From Bacillota bacterium (lineage in GTDB: Bacteria > Bacillota > Limnochordia > Limnochordales > ZCTH02-B6), in contig QGSR01000139.1 of assembly GCA_003387805.1 (NCBI GenBank), forward strand, positions 1-5,508: a DNA stretch of 5,508 bases, written 5' to 3'. This document shows, piece by piece, positions 1 to 5,508 of the stretch; positions within the stretch are counted from its first letter, which is position 1, and the number at the start of each line of letters is the position of its first letter. The notes under the pieces are model-generated. The model searched no databases, was not told where the DNA came from, and saw nothing but the letters and a program-made list of their open reading frames with translations. The translations under genes were made by a program, and so were the position numbers.

Positions 1-1
1 G

Positions 2-703
2 GCTGAACAGGTGACATTCCCGCTGGCTTTCGCCGCGGGTTTGGTGTCGTTCGTGTCACCGTGCGTGCTGCCGCTGGTCCCGGCATACGTGACGTACCTC
101 ACCGGTTCGAGTCTCGACGCTTTGGCGTCGGGGCAGAACCGGCGGCGGCTGGTGCTCAACGGCGTGTTCTTTATCCTCGGCTTCACCCTCGTCTTCGTGG
201 TAATGGGGATGGGCGCCAGCGCCATCGGCCGCTTGCTCACCGAGTACATGGGCCTGGTGCGCCGCATCGGCGGCGTCATCGTCATCGTATTCGGCCTTTA
301 CCTGACGGGGCTGCTGCAGCTGATGGTCCTGGACCAGGAACGGCGGCTGCAGGCGCCGGTGAAGGCGCCGGGCCCGGTGAACTCGCTGCTTTTGGGCGCG
401 ACCTTCGCCGCGGGCTGGACGCCGTGCATCGGGCCGGTGCTGGCCAGCGTGCTGCTGCTGGCGGGCACCACGGCCACGGCCACGCAGGGCGCGCTGCTGC
501 TTCTGACCTACGCCGCGGGAATGGCGCTGCCGTTCCTGCTGCTGACGCTTTCGCTGCATCGGCTGCAGTCGTGGCTGCGCAAGCTGCTGCCTTACACGCG
601 CCGCATTCAGGTGGCCAGCGGCGTGCTGATGGTCGTGCTCGGCATCATGATCTACACCAATTCGTTCGTGCTGCTGAACAGCTACTTCGACTGGGGGTTC
701 TAG
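2..703 (+). CDS. ccdA: Cytochrome c biogenesis protein CcdA (DsbD membrane-domain family), 5' end probably cut
   Basis: An inner-membrane protein that passes electrons from cytoplasmic thioredoxin to thioredoxin-like proteins outside the membrane, here most likely the two encoded downstream. Numbering from the GTG at position 11, the 230 residues form about six hydrophobic helices and carry the two family cysteines: C18 in SPCVLPLVPAY and C139 in GWTPCIGPVL, the redox pair of CcdA/DsbD. Length is normal for CcdA. The start is uncertain. The GTG at 11 has no ribosome binding site before it, and the frame stays open to the left edge with codons for Ala-Glu-Gln. Base 1 is a G that could be the last base of an ATG, GTG or TTG, so the true start is probably at or beyond the edge. 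The next gene begins 4 bases after the stop, so the two are very likely co-transcribed. Family call is secure from the motifs; the electron partners are inferred from context. Confidence 0.95.
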   Translation, partial: AEQVTFPLAFAAGLVSFVSPCVLPLVPAYVTYLTGSSLDALASGQNRRRLVLNGVFFILGFTLVFVVMGMGASAIGRLLTEYMGLVRRIGGVIVIVFGLYLTGLLQLMVLDQERRLQAPVKAPGPVNSLLLGATFAAGWTPCIGPVLASVLLLAGTTATATQGALLLLTYAAGMALPFLLLTLSLHRLQSWLRKLLPYTRRIQVASGVLMVVLGIMIYTNSFVLLNSYFDWGF

Positions 704-707
704 GTTC

Positions 708-1646
708 ATGGCGCGGCGGGGCGTCTCCTGGATCGCTTCGATACTGTTCATCGTCGCGCTGGGAATCTGGGGCTACGTGACGGTGCAGGACACGGTGTCG
801 CAGGGGCTGGTCATGGGTGAACCGGCCCCCGACGCCCTTCTGTTCGACTTGGACGGCCGGCCGGTGCGGCTGTCCGAGTTTTCGGGCCGGCCGCTGATCC
901 TGCGGTTTTCCAGCCGGACGTGCTCGTTCTGCTACGACGACTTCGGCTTCCTGGAGGAGCTGCAGCGGCAGTTCGGCGACGATCTGCAAATCATCGCCGT
1001 CGAGGTGGGCGCGCCCCTGAACATGGTTCGGGACGCGGTCCGGGGCCGCAACGAGAGCTACCCCGTGCTGGTGGACTTGCAGGGCGAGGCGGTGGCGGCG
1101 TACCAGCCTTCGGGCGCGCCGCAGAACTACTTTATCAACGCCCAGGGGCGGCTCTTGAGCCGGACGCTGGGCGAGCTGTCGGAGATGGACTACCGGGCCC
1201 ACGTGGCGCAGATTTTGCGCCCGGACGGGTACGCGTTCACCAGCGTACAGGATGAAGTGAAGGCCATCGCGTCGCAGGTGCGCTGCCAGGAATGCCAGGG
1301 CATGTCGGCGTGGCAGTCCCAGGCGCCTTCGGCCTGGCAGATGCGGGAAGAAATCGAAGAGATGCTGAAGGCGGGCTGGACGCGCGACGAAATTCTGGAC
1401 GCTCTGGTGGACCAGTACGGCGTCTGGATCTTGATGACGCCGCCCGCGGAAGGCCGCTTCGTCTGGGTGTACTTGACGCCGTTTCTCGTCATCGGCATCG
1501 GCGGGGCGGCGGCCCACGCGCTGCTGAGCCGGCGCCGGCGGCAGGCGGCGGCCGGCCAGGGCGACCAGCAAAGGGCCGAGGAAGCCGTCGAAGTGGATCC
1601 CGAACTGGAAGCCCGGGTGCGGCGGCGGCTGCAGGAATACTTGTAG
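708..1646 (+). CDS. Fusion of a CcmG/TlpA-like thioredoxin domain with CcmH
   Basis: A membrane-anchored thiol-disulfide protein that probably reduces apocytochrome CXXCH cysteines before haem attachment. Order in the 312 residues: N-terminal membrane helix (about 7-25); thioredoxin-like domain (about 36-172) with C72-S-F-C75 and a likely cis-proline P138 in GAPQNYFIN; CcmH domain (about 178-250) with C193-Q-E-C196 in the context VRCQECQG, then the family pattern R-x-x-I near 213-217, AGWTRDEIL and DQYGVWILMTPP; second membrane helix (about 251-272), and an arginine-rich cytoplasmic tail. Ordinary CcmH has a signal helix, the CxxC domain and a second helix, so here the thioredoxin domain sits between the first helix and the CcmH domain. 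Both CxxC sites should face outside. The first lacks the usual WCxxC tryptophan (it reads TCSFC). The ATG start follows the ccdA stop by 4 bases, with only a weak run of Gs at 693-697 as ribosome binding site, suggesting translational coupling. The domain calls are strong; the electron relay is inference. Confidence 0.9.
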   Translation: MARRGVSWIASILFIVALGIWGYVTVQDTVSQGLVMGEPAPDALLFDLDGRPVRLSEFSGRPLILRFSSRTCSFCYDDFGFLEELQRQFGDDLQIIAVEVGAPLNMVRDAVRGRNESYPVLVDLQGEAVAAYQPSGAPQNYFINAQGRLLSRTLGELSEMDYRAHVAQILRPDGYAFTSVQDEVKAIASQVRCQECQGMSAWQSQAPSAWQMREEIEEMLKAGWTRDEILDALVDQYGVWILMTPPAEGRFVWVYLTPFLVIGIGGAAAHALLSRRRRQAAAGQGDQQRAEEAVEVDPELEARVRRRLQEYL

Positions 1647-1650
1647 GGCC

Positions 1651-1656
1651 GGAGGG
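1651..1656 (+). promoter_or_regulatory. Ribosome binding site for ccmF
   Basis: GGAGGG lies 8 to 9 bases before the TTG at 1665 and supports that unusual start codon. No ATG in this frame lies near it; the nearby ATG at 1688 is in another frame. The 18-base gap between the two genes holds only this site and no promoter or terminator. Confidence 0.75.
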
Positions 1657-1664
1657 CTACAGTC

Positions 1665-3823
<2,159 letters not shown>

Positions 3824-3827
<4 letters not shown>

Positions 3828-4783
3828 CGCTGCGAGACGCCGCCGGGGCCCGGGCCGTGCTGTTCTGTCTCATGGTCGCGCTGGCGGCGTGGGCGGGAGC
3901 GGCGCGGCCGGCCTACGCGCAGACGCCCGAGGAGGCACCCGACGTGGAGATGCTCTGGGAGCTCATGGTCATGACCCGGGCGCCCGAGGGCGTGCAGGTG
4001 GTGCACCTGATGCACGTGGCCAACATGGGCCCGCGCGTCGCGACGGCGGTGCCGCTGGCCGTCCCCGAAGGCGCCCGCTGGGTGGAGGCGCCGGCCACGC
4101 TCATCCTGGACGAAGGGGCGGCCGTGGACCCCGAGCCGCTGGCCGTGGGCGAGCAGCGGCGCTACATGGTGGTGTACGAAATTCCGTGGCAGCGGCTGCC
4201 TATGGCCGTGCGCCGGCCCATCCTGTACCCGACCCACGAGGTGGATCTGTGGGTGCGGCCGGGCGAGCTGGAGCTGCGGGGCGTGGGCTTGCAGGCCGGC
4301 GGCCGGGAGCAGTTTGAAGGCGTGGAAGTGGAAACGTACCGGATGACGGATTTGCAGCCCCATCCGGCCTGGCAGGTGGTGCTGGACAGCCCGCTGTCGG
4401 GCTCGGCGCGGCTGCTGGCCGAGGCGCCGCTGGGCCAGCGCAGCGACCCGGTGGACATTTTGCGCACCCATCCGGCGACGCGCTGGATTTTGGGCGCTTT
4501 GGCCGTCATCGGCCTCGCGGCCGTGGTCCGGCGGCTGCTGCCGGACCGGTCCGTGGGGGCGCGCGGGGAGGGCGCGGCGCCCGACGGCCCCGCGGCGGCC
4601 GGCGCGTCGTCGCGCCTCGCGCACGAGATCGAGCTGCTGAAGGAAGAGATCGTCCGGGCGGACGTAGCCTTTGAAAGCGGCGAGCTGGACGAGGAAACGT
4701 ACCGGCTGCGCCGCGGGGAGCTGAAGGAACGCCTCGTGGCGCTGATGTCCGCGCAAAGGCCGGCGGGAGGTGAACGCCGTTGA
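3824..4783 (+). CDS. Unrecognised exported, membrane-anchored protein with a CcmI-like cytoplasmic tail
   Basis: I do not recognise this 319-residue protein as a named family. It starts with a signal peptide (basic residues R4 and R10, hydrophobic 11-25, likely cleavage after AYA at 32). Residues about 40-210 look like an outer beta-sandwich: alternating hydrophobic strands, the stretch HLMHVANMGPR (61-71), PLAVPEGARWVEAP (77-90), a Y-x-I-P strand near 118-121, then YPTHEVDLWVRPGEL (135-149). A single membrane helix follows (about 221-236), then basic residues, a low-complexity Gly/Ala/Pro linker (245-263) and a charged helical tail (266-305) with G-E-L-D-E-E-T-Y, resembling the tail of the CcmF encoded just before it. 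The mature part has no cysteine, so it is not a thiol oxidoreductase. Its position, with 4-base overlaps with genes on both sides, implies a role in cytochrome c maturation, perhaps as a CcmI/CycH-like assembly or apocytochrome-handling partner; that is inference. C15 is not in a convincing lipobox. Confidence 0.85.
4765..4772 (+). promoter_or_regulatory. Ribosome binding site for the gene starting at 4780
   Basis: GGGAGGTG, a near-ideal site 7 bases before the TTG at 4780. It lies inside the end of the upstream gene and decides for the TTG as the start of the thioredoxin gene. Confidence 0.8.
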
Positions 4784-5508
4784 AGCGCGTCGTGCGGTGG
4801 CTGCCCGTCATCGTGCTGCTGGTGTTCGTCGGCGCGGCCCTTTTGTATTCCGAAAGCTTGAAAGCCCGGGTTCAGGTGGGCGCGGCGGCGCCGTCTTTCG
4901 AGCTGCCGGCTTTGGACGGCGGCACGGTGCGGCTGGACGACTTCCGCGGCCGGCCCGTCATCATCAATTTCTGGGCCGCGTGGTGCCCGCCGTGTCTGGA
5001 GGAAATGCCGGCCCACGACGAGTTTTACCGCCGCTACGGCGACCGGATCGTGTACCTGGCCGTCAACCAGCGGGAGACGGTGGCCCGCATTCAGCGGCAC
5101 CTGGACGAGGTGAAAGAGGCGGGGCTGACCATGACCCTGCCCATTTTGCTGGACCGGCGCGGTTCGGTGGGCGAGGCCTTCCGGCTGGGCGGCATGCCGG
5201 AAACGTGGGTCATCGATCCCCAGGGCATCGCCCGCCGGCACTGGATCGGGCCGGTGACCTTCGAGCAGCTGCAGGCGGGCTACTGGGAGGCCACCGGGCG
5301 TTTCATCGATGAAGCCGACGGCGGGCCCTTCCACGGCCGGGGCGCGGCCCGGGCGGTGCTGGCCGTGCCCGGCGCCGGCGGCGGGCCGGCGCGCGTCTAT
5401 ATCGGCGGCGAGGGCGGGCTGGCTCGCTACGACCTGGCCGAAGGCGGCGCGCCTGCGCCGGACTTCGTGTGGGAAGCGGTGGACGGCGAGACGGTGACCG
5501 CGCTGGCC
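4780..5508 (+). CDS. TlpA/ResA-like membrane-anchored thioredoxin with the start of a C-terminal beta-propeller, 3' end cut
   Basis: Thiol-disulfide oxidoreductase held outside the membrane, probably reduced by CcdA and acting on apocytochrome c or on the CcmH-type cysteines. The frame opens with TTG at 4780 (M-K-R-V-V-R-W), overlaps the previous stop by 4 bases (TTGA) and stays open to the last base, giving 243 visible residues. Residues 7-23 form a signal-anchor helix. The thioredoxin domain (about 31-172) has VGAAAPSFELPALDGG, the active site WAAWC69-P-P-C72 and cis-proline P140 in GGMPETWVIDPQG, all typical of TlpA/ResA/CcmG. Ordinary members end near residue 170-190. This one continues through a Gly-rich linker into residues 189-243, where AVLAVPG, RVYIGGEGGLARYDL (205-219) and ETVTALA look like strands of a first propeller blade (YVTN/NHL/WD type). 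The thioredoxin call is firm; the propeller is a pattern judgement from one blade, and the total length is unknown. Confidence 0.92.
   Translation, partial: MKRVVRWLPVIVLLVFVGAALLYSESLKARVQVGAAAPSFELPALDGGTVRLDDFRGRPVIINFWAAWCPPCLEEMPAHDEFYRRYGDRIVYLAVNQRETVARIQRHLDEVKEAGLTMTLPILLDRRGSVGEAFRLGGMPETWVIDPQGIARRHWIGPVTFEQLQAGYWEATGRFIDEADGGPFHGRGAARAVLAVPGAGGGPARVYIGGEGGLARYDLAEGGAPAPDFVWEAVDGETVTALA

Noticed and set aside
1647..1664. Possible terminator or promoter in the only gap longer than 4 bases
   Set aside because: The 18 bases show no hairpin or T-run and are taken up by the ribosome binding site of ccmF.
4770..5497. Frames at 4770-5312 and 5309-5497 as separate genes at the right end
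   Set aside because: Both are out of frame with the thioredoxin gene starting at TTG 4780, which has the WCPPC active site, a strong ribosome binding site and no stop to the window end.

Overview
This is a high-GC window (roughly two thirds G+C by eye) filled by one head-to-tail, plus-strand operon for c-type cytochrome maturation. Five genes can be read: a CcdA thiol-transport membrane protein, a CcmG-like thioredoxin fused to CcmH, a CcmF haem lyase, an unrecognised secreted and membrane-anchored protein, and a TlpA/ResA-like thioredoxin that runs off the right edge. Gaps are 4 and 18 bases, and the last two junctions are 4-base overlaps (GTGA and TTGA). There is no intergenic space for an internal promoter or terminator, and no RNA gene, mobile element, repeat array or CRISPR was seen.

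Layout: 2-703 ccdA (5' end probably just outside the window); 708-1646 thioredoxin-CcmH fusion; 1665-3827 ccmF with an extra cytoplasmic tail; 3824-4783 unknown exported protein with a CcmI-like tail; 4780-5508 TlpA-like thioredoxin whose C-terminus begins what looks like a beta-propeller (3' end outside the window).

How they fit together: CcdA would carry reducing equivalents across the membrane to the two thioredoxin-like domains. These, with the CcmH CxxC, would keep apocytochrome CXXCH cysteines reduced, and CcmF would attach haem. CcmF and CcmH mark this as System I (Ccm), but the use of CcdA, the ResA-like thioredoxin and the gene order (ccmH ahead of ccmF) differ from the proteobacterial ccmABCDEFGH operon. 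CcmA, B, C and E are not in the window and may lie upstream.

Organism: GGAGG-type ribosome binding sites, two TTG starts and one GTG start, high GC and a rearranged Ccm operon fit a high-GC, possibly thermophilic, non-proteobacterial lineage such as a deep-branching Bacillota, Chloroflexota or Deinococcota. The sequence alone does not settle which. The parts most worth a second look are the two fusions, the pair of matching cytoplasmic tails on CcmF and the unknown protein, and the unknown protein itself.
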